Shown here: piece after piece, positions 1 to 6,841 of the stretch | Layout: each line of letters starts with the position of its first letter | Numbering within the stretch: the stretch's first letter is position 1 | Source of the DNA: JAVWHX01 sp036639875 | Lineage (GTDB): Bacteria > Bacillota_I > Bacilli_A > Erysipelotrichales > Coprobacillaceae | Reading direction: 5' to 3' | DNA length: 37,683 nt | Assembly (NCBI GenBank): GCA_036639875.1 | Contig: JAVWHX010000016.1 | Coordinates: 1-37,683 of the forward strand | The notes under the pieces: generated by a model | Seen by the model: the letters and a program-made list of their open reading frames with translations, nothing else | What the model was told of the DNA's origin: nothing | The model's database searches: none | Position numbers and translations under genes: made by a program

Positions 1-676
1 CCTTGAATTCTAATCCATTATCGGTCGTTATTGATCTCACTGTTATTTCATTTTCTATAATGTATTTATATATCAAATTCATTATATAATATTCATTCTT
101 CGCCTCTGCTTTTATTAAATATAGAACTCTTGAACACCTATCAACTATGCTTATAATACTTCCATGTTCATTTCTTTTTCCAATAATAGAATCAATCTCC
201 AAATGACCTAGCTCATCCCGATTTTCTATATGCTTAGGTCTTAAACTGATTGGTAATACTGTCTTATTCTCCATATTCCAAGTCAAATGATTCATCATGG
301 TTGTTTTCTTTCCCTTTTTCTTATGACGTTTATAACATGTCTCCTTGACTGTTATATTGATCTTCCCCTGATTGATCCAGTTGTAAACCTGTTGGTAGGA
401 TACACATGGTTTGTAAGGATAGTACTTCTTAAAGTTGTGAACACAGATTTCAATAGGGCAAACTCTCCAATCATAAGTCCGATAAAGATAATCTAGGAAG
501 TCTTTATATTTCTCATGTATGTTTAACTGTCTCTTTTGATAGATACCGTTCTTATATCTGGAGATAGTACTATGAGAGATGCCTAATATTCTAGCAGCTT
601 CTCTCAATGGATACTCGTTTTCTAATAAAATATCAATTTGTGCTTTCTTATTCTGGTCTAACTGTTTATAATTCAT
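1..676 (-). CDS. IS30-family transposase, N-terminal part (truncated by window edge)
   Basis: DDE transposase that would move the IS. The frame is open from the ATG at 676 to the left window edge (225 codons, no stop). Residues about 1-45 form a helix-turn-helix (LREAARILGISHSTISRY) typical of the IS30 N-terminus. The catalytic core is visible as G-H-L-E-I-D-S-I-I-G-K with the first Asp at residue 162, and T-T-D-N-G-L-E-F with the second Asp at 219; the glutamate of the triad would lie outside the window. The start is supported by AAAGGAG eight to ten bases upstream. The reading frame is intact so far, so the element may be active. The family call is secure; completeness is unknown. Confidence 0.9.
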   Translation of the reverse strand, partial: MNYKQLDQNKKAQIDILLENEYPLREAARILGISHSTISRYKNGIYQKRQLNIHEKYKDFLDYLYRTYDWRVCPIEICVHNFKKYYPYKPCVSYQQVYNWINQGKINITVKETCYKRHKKKGKKTTMMNHLTWNMENKTVLPISLRPKHIENRDELGHLEIDSIIGKRNEHGSIISIVDRCSRVLYLIKAEAKNEYYIMNLIYKYIIENEITVRSITTDNGLEFK

Positions 677-679
677 ATG

Positions 680-706
680 GGAGCTCCTTTTAGACGGGTG
701 AGCTCC
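680..706 (-). promoter_or_regulatory. hairpin sequestering the transposase Shine-Dalgarno
   Basis: On the minus strand GGAGCTC (706-700) can pair with GAGCTCC (686-680), burying the GGAG that serves the transposase start at 676. A TATAAT at 715-710 would start transcription near 703, inside the upstream arm. An mRNA from the element's own promoter would therefore lack part of the stem, while read-through mRNA from folC would carry all of it. The pairing is seen; the regulatory effect is inferred. Confidence 0.45.
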
Positions 707-709
707 TTT

Positions 710-715
710 ATTATA
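710..715 (-). promoter_or_regulatory. probable -10 box of the transposase promoter
   Basis: A perfect TATAAT lies on the minus strand 33 bases before the transposase start. No good -35 is found at 17 bp spacing, so the promoter is probably weak, as is common for insertion sequences. Confidence 0.4.
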
Positions 716-725
716 CACAAAAAAG

Positions 726-743
726 CCGCACCATGTGGTGCGG
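726..743. repeat. GC-rich hairpin near the IS end
   Basis: CCGCACCA, a 2-base loop and TGGTGCGG form a perfect 8-bp stem. On the minus strand it is followed by CTTTTTTG, so it could terminate transcription entering the element from folC. It is unusually GC-rich for this window and probably belongs to the IS end. Confidence 0.55.
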
Positions 744-761
744 TTGACATTTGAATTTAGG

Positions 762-792
762 AATAGATTATTGCGTTATGCAATAATCTATT
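762..792. terminator. folC terminator stem, T-run missing on the folC side
   Basis: The 13-bp perfect stem AATAGATTATTGC / GCAATAATCTATT has a 5-base loop. The folC stop codon lies within it. On the plus strand it is followed by TTTT. On the minus strand, where folC needs it, the next bases are CCTAAATTC instead of a T-run. Probably a formerly bidirectional terminator interrupted by the IS. Confidence 0.6.
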
Positions 793-1996
793 TTTTCTCT
801 TCTACTAAATATTTTCTAACTCTTGAAATAAAATGAAGTGACCCTGTAATCACAATGTGATTTTTTTTAATATATGCAGCATTTAATGCTTCAATATAAC
901 TCTCTACAACCAATAAACGTTCTTTTGATTTGACATAAGCAAGATCAATCGCACGATCATCATTAAAAGTTGTCAAATAGACTGTATAACCCTCTTTAAG
1001 TAATAAATCTAACATTGGTTCAATATCTTTATCTTCTAAACAAGAAAAAATAATACTAATATCTTTTTCTTTTTTTACTTTTAAAGTTTGAATTAATGCT
1101 TTAATACCAGGCAAATTATGCGCGCCATCTATTTCAACTGTCGTATCCTTATAAGCCAAGGTTTCATAACGACCTTTCCAAGTCGCTTTTTCAATTGCAG
1201 CAGGTGCCAATAAAGGATCTAAAGTTATTAACTTTGAAGCTATCGTTAAGGCAAGACGGGCATTTGTAACTTGATAAATCCCTTGATTATGTAACGTAAA
1301 AGCCATATCTCTATATCTAAAATGAAATGGATAACGTGAAACCAAATATTCTGGGACAACATGCATAATTGCCCCCGCTGCATCACACTGTTCTTGCAAA
1401 CGAGCCAAAATCGTCCCTTTTGCTTCACTTGTCACAAAGATTTGATGTGGTTTTATAATCCCCATTTTCTCATTAATAATATCATAAATACTATCACCAA
1501 TTTGTTTTTGATGATCCATTCCAATATTCGTAATAGCACTGACAATTGGATCAATAACATTTGTCTTATCATTCAAACCACCAATGCCCGTTTCAATAAT
1601 ACGATAATCTAAATCTGATGATTGAAAATAAGCCAACATAATTAAGACATCAATTTCAAACATCGACAAGCAATCTTCTTCAATCACATCATAATATTGA
1701 TTAATATATTTCAATAAATCTTCATCACTAATAGGTTCATCATCAATTCGAATACGATCATTATGACTAATCAAATAAGGCGAAGTAAACGTTCCTACTT
1801 TATATCCATGAGCATTTAAAACACTTCTTAAATAATTAACAGTTGATCCCTTTCCATTTGTTCCAGCAATATGAATCATATTCTTTTGTTTCATTAAAAT
1901 ATGACATTTATTCAAAGTCTCTCTAAATTGATCAATCGTTCTTTTATTTCTTCTTGATTCAATATATGCAACAGCATCTTCAATTGTTTGAAACAT
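788..1996 (-). CDS. folC: bifunctional folylpolyglutamate / dihydrofolate synthase
   Basis: Cytosolic ATP-dependent Mur-ligase-family enzyme that adds glutamate to dihydropteroate or to folates, trapping one-carbon cofactors. The P-loop HIAGTNGKGST is at residues 42-52, followed by DRIRID, the ETGIGGLNDKTNV segment and the C-terminal IDGAHN motif that contacts the substrate. At 402 residues it is slightly shorter than many FolC proteins (about 430), mainly through compact loops, and all core motifs are present. The ATG at 1996 follows GGAGGG. It begins one base after the ung stop, making it the last gene of the esterase-HAD-ung-folC unit. Its stop lies inside the terminator stem next to the IS30 element. 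Confidence 0.95.
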   Translation of the reverse strand: MFQTIEDAVAYIESRRNKRTIDQFRETLNKCHILMKQKNMIHIAGTNGKGSTVNYLRSVLNAHGYKVGTFTSPYLISHNDRIRIDDEPISDEDLLKYINQYYDVIEEDCLSMFEIDVLIMLAYFQSSDLDYRIIETGIGGLNDKTNVIDPIVSAITNIGMDHQKQIGDSIYDIINEKMGIIKPHQIFVTSEAKGTILARLQEQCDAAGAIMHVVPEYLVSRYPFHFRYRDMAFTLHNQGIYQVTNARLALTIASKLITLDPLLAPAAIEKATWKGRYETLAYKDTTVEIDGAHNLPGIKALIQTLKVKKEKDISIIFSCLEDKDIEPMLDLLLKEGYTVYLTTFNDDRAIDLAYVKSKERLLVVESYIEALNAAYIKKNHIVITGSLHFISRVRKYLVEEKK

Positions 1997-1997
1997 C

Positions 1998-2648
1998 TCA
2001 AACCCTCCAATCTATAGGTTCTATCCCCTGTGAAATTAAAAATTCATTTGTCCTTGAAAACGGACGTGATCCAAAGAATCCCCTATAAGCAGATAAAGGT
2101 GAAGGATGAACACTCTTAATCACACAATGTTTAGAAGTATCAATCATACACTCCTTATCAATGGCTTGTTTCCCCCATAATATAAAGACCAATGGTTTTT
2201 CTCTTTGATTCATCACTTCAATAATATGATTCGTAAATATTTCCCAACCTTTTCCTTTATGAGAATTCGCCTTATGTGCTTCAACAGTTAAAACCGTATT
2301 TAATAATAACACTCCCTGTTTTGCCCAATTTGTTAAATCACCATGAGTCGGCATTTCAATATTCACATCACTATGCGCTTCTTTATAAATATTAAGCAAA
2401 CTTGGAGGAATTCTCACCCCTGGTTCAACGCTAAACGCTAACCCATTCGCTTGATGAATATCATGATAAGGATCTTGTCCTAAAATAACAACTTTCACAT
2501 CATCATAATCGCATTTATCAAAACAATGAAAGATCTTATTTTTCGGTGGAAAGATTTCTTTAGATATATATTCTTGTTCTAAAAAAGATTCAAGTTCTTG
2601 ATAATAAGGAAGTTGTTTTTGTTGTTGGATAACTGTTTTAAAATCCAT
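1998..2648 (-). CDS. ung: uracil-DNA glycosylase (family 1)
   Basis: Removes uracil from DNA, arising from cytosine deamination or dUMP incorporation, as the first step of base excision repair. From the ATG at 2648 the protein has 216 residues, the usual family length. The water-activating loop GQDPYH is at 57-62 with catalytic Asp59, and the minor-groove/leucine loop HPSPLS starts at His181. Longer upstream starts exist, but they would overlap the preceding HAD gene and add a non-conserved N-terminus. This ATG lies one base after the HAD stop with AAAGG about 13 bases upstream. Translation is probably coupled to the HAD gene before it and the folC gene after it. Confidence 0.96.
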   Translation of the reverse strand: MDFKTVIQQQKQLPYYQELESFLEQEYISKEIFPPKNKIFHCFDKCDYDDVKVVILGQDPYHDIHQANGLAFSVEPGVRIPPSLLNIYKEAHSDVNIEMPTHGDLTNWAKQGVLLLNTVLTVEAHKANSHKGKGWEIFTNHIIEVMNQREKPLVFILWGKQAIDKECMIDTSKHCVIKSVHPSPLSAYRGFFGSRPFSRTNEFLISQGIEPIDWRV

Positions 2649-2649
2649 A

Positions 2650-3462
2650 TTATAACACATACCTTTCAATCGTTTTTGCGACTGCACCTTCATGATAATC
2701 TTCCTCACATACATAATCACTTAAGGCTTTAATATCATCACTTGCACTGCTTACACAAACACCTAATCCAGCTTCTTTAATCATTTCTACATCATTATAA
2801 TTATCACCAATTGCAATCACTTCATCAATGCCAATATTCAAATAATTCGCTAACCAACGTAAACCATGTCCTTTATCAATGCCTAACGCATTAAATTCAA
2901 GATAACGATATGATGAATAACTTGCGCATACTTTTCCATCTATGTATGACAAAAGATCTTGTTCGATACTCTTTAAATAAGGCATATCTTTTTTCTCAAA
3001 TAATATTTTAGCAATCTTTTCATCTTTTAAGAAATCCATATTATATTCATCAATCACCTGAAATGGTGCTTTTTGATCTGTTTTTCTTTGTACTTCATCA
3101 GGATCCGCTTTAAATATATAACAACATTTTAATGTAAAAATCATAACACAAACATCATAACGTGCCCCTATTTCAAATAACTCTTTACATTGTTCAAAAG
3201 ACAAACCTTTAAAATGAAGAATCTTATCATCCTTATTTTCAACAATTAATCCTCCATTAAAACAAATAGAGTATTCATCCGCTTGTTGATATGTACCAAT
3301 CTCTTTTAAGATATCTCCAATCATATTATAAGCTCTGCCTGTTGCTGGAACAAACTTAACCCCTTTTTCCTTAGCCTTATCAATCGCTTCCTTATTAAAA
3401 TCAGGAACATGATGTTCAACCAATAAAGTTTCATCTAAATCCGATAATATCATTTTATACAT
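2650..3462 (-). CDS. Cof-type HAD-IIB sugar-phosphate phosphatase-like hydrolase
   Basis: A 270-residue cytosolic HAD phosphatase. The nucleophile motif D-L-D-E-T is at residues 8-12 (Asp8 nucleophile, Asp10 acid/base), with ATGR as motif II and GDNYNDVEMI as motif IV for magnesium. The C2B cap between motifs is typical of the Cof family, which hydrolyses sugar phosphates, FMN/PLP or similar; the substrate cannot be read from sequence. The ATG at 3462 follows GGAGGGAAAGCAA. A start 26 codons upstream would run far into the esterase gene. It overlaps the esterase stop by 8 bases, indicating coupling. One of four HAD enzymes in the window. Confidence 0.88.
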   Translation of the reverse strand: MYKMILSDLDETLLVEHHVPDFNKEAIDKAKEKGVKFVPATGRAYNMIGDILKEIGTYQQADEYSICFNGGLIVENKDDKILHFKGLSFEQCKELFEIGARYDVCVMIFTLKCCYIFKADPDEVQRKTDQKAPFQVIDEYNMDFLKDEKIAKILFEKKDMPYLKSIEQDLLSYIDGKVCASYSSYRYLEFNALGIDKGHGLRWLANYLNIGIDEVIAIGDNYNDVEMIKEAGLGVCVSSASDDIKALSDYVCEEDYHEGAVAKTIERYVL

Positions 3463-4246
3463 TTGCTTTCCCTCCAAACATAAACTCCATAAAATCAGGT
3501 AGTCGTTTACGCCATTCACTTTCATTATGTTTTGCTCCAATAAAATAACAATACTTCAAATTCTTAATCTTATTCTTTAACATTTGATAAATCAAATCAT
3601 TACTTTCAATATAAAGAGCATCCATCTCACGATCTCCGCAACCTTCATACTCACCCAAATCAAAATAAAACCTCTCCACACAACTATAATCATGACTCTC
3701 TATTAGTTCTTCAAATTCGTCCATATAAAACCAAAAAGCAGTTGATAGTGCTGCACACTTACTAAACGTTTCTGGATAAGCCAATGAAGCATAAGCACTA
3801 ATAACGCCTCCCATAGAACTACCAACAATTCCACAATCATTTGGATCTGTTGTAAAACGTTTATCAATATAAGGCTTTAAATCATCCTTTAACCATTCAA
3901 CATATTCTTTTCCTTCACCACCAATAATAAAATCCTTAACTTGTGTCTCTTGAAAAGAAAACTCTGAAGATATCTCCCAAGGTCCATACTCATCAACTCT
4001 TTTAAAACCTTCAAAATTACAAGGAATAGCAACCATTATAATATCCATTTGAGTCATCTGTGCATAATCTAAAAAACCCCAACTGATATGGCAAAATGAT
4101 AATCGATCAAAATAAGCATTCTGTCCATCTTGAATATATAAGACAGGATAACGCTTAGACTGATGATAATAATCATCAGGAACATATACAGTTATTTGAC
4201 GTGTACGATTAAAAATCTTTAAAGGATATTGGATATCTATTAGCAT
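3455..4246 (-). CDS. alpha/beta-hydrolase, esterase D-like (putative esterase family)
   Basis: A 263-residue cytosolic serine hydrolase of the esterase D / enterochelin-esterase-like fold. The strand-turn YPVLYIQDGQNAYF (about 33-46) is characteristic. The nucleophile elbow G-S-S-M-G-G gives Ser144, and a C-terminal GAKHNESEW gives the likely catalytic His240. There is no signal peptide. The natural substrate (acyl ester, siderophore or acetylated sugar) is unknown. The start has AGGAG seven bases upstream. It is the first gene of the unit leading to HAD, ung and folC. It is separated from divIC by a terminator, so it presumably uses its own promoter within or near the end of divIC. Confidence 0.85.
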   Translation of the reverse strand: MLIDIQYPLKIFNRTRQITVYVPDDYYHQSKRYPVLYIQDGQNAYFDRLSFCHISWGFLDYAQMTQMDIIMVAIPCNFEGFKRVDEYGPWEISSEFSFQETQVKDFIIGGEGKEYVEWLKDDLKPYIDKRFTTDPNDCGIVGSSMGGVISAYASLAYPETFSKCAALSTAFWFYMDEFEELIESHDYSCVERFYFDLGEYEGCGDREMDALYIESNDLIYQMLKNKIKNLKYCYFIGAKHNESEWRKRLPDFMEFMFGGKANV

Positions 4247-4264
4247 AAGTTTCTCCTATAACAC

Positions 4265-4287
4265 AAAAAAATAAGCCCTGGCTTATT
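4265..4287 (-). terminator. terminator of the yabP-yabQ-divIC unit
   Basis: AATAAGCC / GGCTTATT, an 8-bp perfect stem with a 2-base loop followed by six T on the minus strand. It overlaps the divIC stop codon and separates it from the esterase operon. Confidence 0.85.
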
Positions 4288-4576
4288 CTTTTGATTCTGG
4301 TAATTTTACAACCTCTTCACCATCTTTAGAAAAAATATAGTGTTCTCTTGCATATCTCACTACATAATCTTCATCATCTAAAAGCTCTACTGTTTTCGCT
4401 AACTCAGCTTTATCTTTCTCTAGTTCTGCTTTCTTTTCTGTTAAAGCAGCATAATCTTGACGTCTTTCAATCACACGAAAAACGCTCATTGTTAATGTGT
4501 AAATTAAAATAGCAGAAATTCCAACATAAATAAAGCCTAAGAATTTTCTGTATTTTGGTTGCTTGTTTTGTGCCAT
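4283..4576 (-). CDS. divIC: septum formation initiator protein DivIC/FtsB family
   Basis: A 97-residue bitopic membrane protein of the division septum. In the family it joins FtsL and DivIB/FtsQ to activate septal peptidoglycan synthesis. There is a short cytoplasmic N-terminus, one membrane segment at about 13-33, a charged heptad-rich coiled coil at about 38-68 (AALTEKKAELEKDKAELAKTVE), then the conserved DEDYVVRYAREHYIF segment typical of the DivIC C-terminal globular part. The ATG at 4576 has GAAGGTG upstream and overlaps the yabQ end by 40 bases. The order yabP-yabQ-divIC is the same as in Bacillus subtilis, which strengthens the assignment. Confidence 0.93.
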   Translation of the reverse strand: MAQNKQPKYRKFLGFIYVGISAILIYTLTMSVFRVIERRQDYAALTEKKAELEKDKAELAKTVELLDDEDYVVRYAREHYIFSKDGEEVVKLPESKE

Positions 4577-4959
4577 TTTAATTTCACCTTCTTTACTCTT
4601 TTTAATATTATAGCATTAAAAGAATGAAAAAAGAAGATAAAAGGTGTAAGAATTCTCTTCAAAATTCGAACACATATTTCTAAGTAAAATAACACATAAT
4701 ACGCATAATATTTTTGATATAACAAGTAACCAATAAATATCAAAATAAAGAAATAAAACCTCAATACACCATCATTTAATTGCACCAAACCATAAAAATA
4801 CAAGACTCCAAATAATACACCTATCAGAATTTGAAATAAATATCTTAAGATAAAATGGCATTTATATAGTAAACGATTCAAAACATGATATATCCCACTC
4901 ATCACAAACCCATAGAGAAAAGAATAAAACAAACATTGAAACTGAACTAACAAATCCAT
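4537..4959 (-). CDS. yabQ: spore cortex biosynthesis protein YabQ
   Basis: A 140-residue integral membrane protein. About four hydrophobic segments lie within residues 5-115 (QFQCLFYSFLYGFVMSGIYH, then FQILIGVLFGVLYFYGLVQL, and so on), with a basic, hydrophilic tail. In Bacillus subtilis YabQ is a mother-cell outer-forespore-membrane protein needed for cortex formation. Sequence conservation in this family is low, so the call leans on size, topology and position between yabP and divIC. The start ATG shares one base with the yabP stop (TAATG), so translation is coupled. It implies that the organism makes, or its ancestors made, endospores. Confidence 0.85.
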   Translation of the reverse strand: MDLLVQFQCLFYSFLYGFVMSGIYHVLNRLLYKCHFILRYLFQILIGVLFGVLYFYGLVQLNDGVLRFYFFILIFIGYLLYQKYYAYYVLFYLEICVRILKRILTPFIFFFHSFNAIILKRVKKVKLKWHKTSNQNTENS

Positions 4960-5258
4960 TATTTCAATAATTTATTAAACATTTTATCTTTTTGATGAGG
5001 CTTTTTCTTATCAGCAATATAACTCATACTATCTATATTCCCTTTAATACTCACTTCATTTTGTTCTTGATCAAGCCTTACAAGCGTTAATTCACTACCA
5101 GAAATATTCAAATATCCTAGTGATGTTTCAATTAAAAACTCATAAGAATCAAAACTTTCTATCTTTTTAACACCAGTCAATTCAAGATTCTTTCGATCTT
5201 TTAAACAGATATGATGATAAGGTGTTTGTTCAAAATGCAAACTGTTATGATTATCCAT
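4959..5258 (-). CDS. yabP: sporulation protein YabP (YabP/YqfC family)
   Basis: A 99-residue soluble protein of the YabP/YqfC family, made in the mother cell under sigma-E in Bacillus. The conserved core is visible as the L-T-G-V-K-K-I-E-S-F-D pattern, then F-L-I-E-T-S-L-G-Y-L-N-I-S-G-S-E-L and an L-x-x-x-x-N-x-V-S-I-K-G-N-I segment. The ATG at 5258 follows GGAGGTAGATGT; a start 13 codons upstream would put hydrophobic non-family residues in front. It lies only 27 bases after the rqcP terminator, so a promoter must overlap that hairpin or read-through must occur. Its exact biochemical role is not established. Confidence 0.88.
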   Translation of the reverse strand: MDNHNSLHFEQTPYHHICLKDRKNLELTGVKKIESFDSYEFLIETSLGYLNISGSELTLVRLDQEQNEVSIKGNIDSMSYIADKKKPHQKDKMFNKLLK

Positions 5259-5284
5259 ACATCTACCTCCTATCACTATATATG

Positions 5285-5313
5285 AAAAAAAGAACAAGAT
5301 TAGACTTGTTCTT
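5285..5313 (-). terminator. terminator between rqcP and yabP
   Basis: AAGAACAAG / CTTGTTCTT, a 9-bp perfect stem with a 6-base loop followed by six or more T on the minus strand. The rqcP stop falls in the loop region. It splits the spore cluster into spoVT-rqcP and yabP-yabQ-divIC. Confidence 0.85.
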
Positions 5314-5578
5314 GAAAAACTTCTGGCTTTTTCTTTTCTTCAACGATTTCATATAACATATGACTATCATCTTTTAAAACATGATCTCTTAACTCCATAA
5401 CTTTCACTACCAAAATACTCTTTCCAAATTCTATTTCAATAAGATCACCAAGTTTTAATTGAGTTGATGGTTTAGCCATTTTCCCATTCACTTGCACTCT
5501 TGATGATTCACTCATCTCTTTTGAAAGAGTTCTTCTTTTAATAATTCTTGAAACTTTTAAAAACTTATCTAAACGCAT
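5300..5578 (-). CDS. rqcP: S4-domain RNA-binding protein RqcP (YabO)
   Basis: A 92-residue protein with an S4 RNA-binding domain over residues 1-60 (MRLDKFLKVSRIIKRRT, then SSRVQVNGKMAKPSTQLKLG). RqcP/YabO acts in bacterial ribosome quality control: it binds obstructed 50S subunits with RqcH and peptidyl-tRNA and promotes C-terminal alanine tailing. The heat-shock protein Hsp15 is a relative, but the position next to spoVT and yabP matches Bacillus yabO. The start overlaps the spoVT stop by ten bases, so it is probably coupled. The MazG-like yabN gene that lies upstream in Bacillus is absent here. Confidence 0.9.
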   Translation of the reverse strand: MRLDKFLKVSRIIKRRTLSKEMSESSRVQVNGKMAKPSTQLKLGDLIEIEFGKSILVVKVMELRDHVLKDDSHMLYEIVEEKKKPEVFQEQV

Positions 5579-6087
5579 GCCTCAATCTCCTGTTCAATGA
5601 CTTCTTTTACAAATTCCAACAAAGTTTCATCCATCATATAATAAGGTGTTTGTTTTGTAATCATAATCAAAGCACCTTGACTTTCTTGTCCATTAACAAG
5701 TGGAAGAATAGTTAATTTCTGTGGATCATCAACAAGTTCAAACATTTCTTCAATTCTTTTTTCTTGACCTTTAATAATAAACGATAAGTCTTGAGAAATA
5801 TGTTTTCTTTGATATACTGATAATCCATCAGATGAACAAATAATAATTTGTTCATGATCACACACTAAGAATGTATTTTGATACTTCATATACAATCCTT
5901 CTAATAACACTTGCACTGTTGAACTTAACTTATTCAACATTGAAAACTTTGTTAAAACTATTTTATCATTTTCTAAAGAAAAAGAAATACTTTCTCCTTC
6001 TTTCATCATTAATTGTTTTCTAATTTCTTTTGGAATAACAATTCTACCTAATTCATCAATTCTTCTTACCATACCTGTTGTTTTCAT
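5569..6087 (-). CDS. spoVT: stage V sporulation protein T, AbrB-family regulator
   Basis: A 172-residue transcription regulator. In Bacillus SpoVT modulates sigma-G-dependent forespore genes as a tetramer. Residues 1-48 form the AbrB swapped-hairpin DNA-binding domain (KTTGMVRRIDELGRIVIPKE, then EGESISF); residues about 55-172 form the GAF-like sensor domain. The length is close to the family's about 178 residues. ATG 6087 was chosen because it begins exactly at the conserved MKTTGMVRR and follows GTGAGGT; a longer frame would run into the GDPD gene. It lies eight bases after the GDPD stop and overlaps rqcP. Confidence 0.93.
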   Translation of the reverse strand: MKTTGMVRRIDELGRIVIPKEIRKQLMMKEGESISFSLENDKIVLTKFSMLNKLSSTVQVLLEGLYMKYQNTFLVCDHEQIIICSSDGLSVYQRKHISQDLSFIIKGQEKRIEEMFELVDDPQKLTILPLVNGQESQGALIMITKQTPYYMMDETLLEFVKEVIEQEIEACV

Positions 6088-6095
6088 AATATACC

Positions 6096-6785
6096 TCACT
6101 TGAAATATTGGTTTGATATTATTATGTCCACTCCCAAATCTTTTAATCGTTGATATTGCTTTTTTGTTGGAACTGTCCAACAACCTATAATAATTTGATG
6201 TTCTTTAAGTTCTTCAACTCTTTTTAAATTTAAATAATTATAACGAGGATGAAATGCTTGAATACCATTATCAAATAATTCCTTTTTCTTTTTTGCATAA
6301 CTAAATTCCATCAAATAAGCAGCATAAGCTTTTGGATTTAGTTCTTTAACTTTTAAAACTGATGGAAGATAGAATGAAGAATAAAATATTTTATCTTCTA
6401 CTCCCATTTCTTGAACAAGTCTTAAAACTTTCATTTCAATATCTTGATAATGAAAAATATCAGTTTTCAATTCTATATTCACTTTAAAATCTTTATCCTG
6501 TATAAAAGTCAGTAATTCCTTTAAAGTAGGAATAGGATGTTCACCATCAAATTTATACTGATAATTAAATTTTCTCAATTCATCCAATGTCATATCTTTA
6601 ACATAACCCTTACCATTACTTGTTCGATTAATCTTTTCATCATGAATCAAAACAAGTTCTCCATCTTTGCTTAAATGAACATCTGTTTCTACGCCATCAA
6701 AGCCTTTATGATAAGCTTGCACAAAAGCTTCCATGGTATTTTCTGGATAATAAGCACTATATCCACGATGTGCTAATTTTATCAT
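6096..6785 (-). CDS. glycerophosphodiester phosphodiesterase
   Basis: A 229-residue cytosolic GDPD-family enzyme that releases glycerol-3-phosphate from glycerophosphodiesters derived from membrane lipids. The catalytic pattern is clear: H6-R7 in LAHRGYS, E15 in PENT, E33 and D35 in VETDVHLSKDG, and H48 in LIHDE. There is no signal peptide. The ATG at 6785 follows GAGGG by seven bases; an in-frame TTG two codons earlier is less likely. It stands just upstream of spoVT on the same strand and could share its transcript. It is divergent from the HAD gene at 6842, with a short AT-rich shared promoter region holding TATAAT-like boxes on both strands. Confidence 0.93.
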   Translation of the reverse strand: MIKLAHRGYSAYYPENTMEAFVQAYHKGFDGVETDVHLSKDGELVLIHDEKINRTSNGKGYVKDMTLDELRKFNYQYKFDGEHPIPTLKELLTFIQDKDFKVNIELKTDIFHYQDIEMKVLRLVQEMGVEDKIFYSSFYLPSVLKVKELNPKAYAAYLMEFSYAKKKKELFDNGIQAFHPRYNYLNLKRVEELKEHQIIIGCWTVPTKKQYQRLKDLGVDIIISNQYFK

Positions 6786-6841
6786 TTCCAATCCCTCTTT
6801 TCATGTTATAATGATTATACTATAAAATGGAGGTAACTCAA

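Larger units (their letters stand above)
1..760 (-). mobile_element. IS30-family insertion sequence, partial (5' end only)
   Basis: The segment contains the first 225 codons of an IS30-type transposase plus its upstream end region; the rest lies beyond the left window edge. The inner boundary is placed near 757-761 because the folC terminator stem starts at 762 and lacks the T-run expected on the minus strand, as if the element had inserted directly after the stem. The end region holds an 8-bp-arm hairpin (726-743) and an outward TTGACA at 744-749. The exact terminal inverted repeat and target duplication cannot be set because the other end is not visible. Confidence 0.75.

Noticed and set aside
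287..496. Plus-strand 69-residue open frame
   Set aside because: Lies antisense to the IS30 transposase, which has clear HTH and DDE motifs on the other strand.
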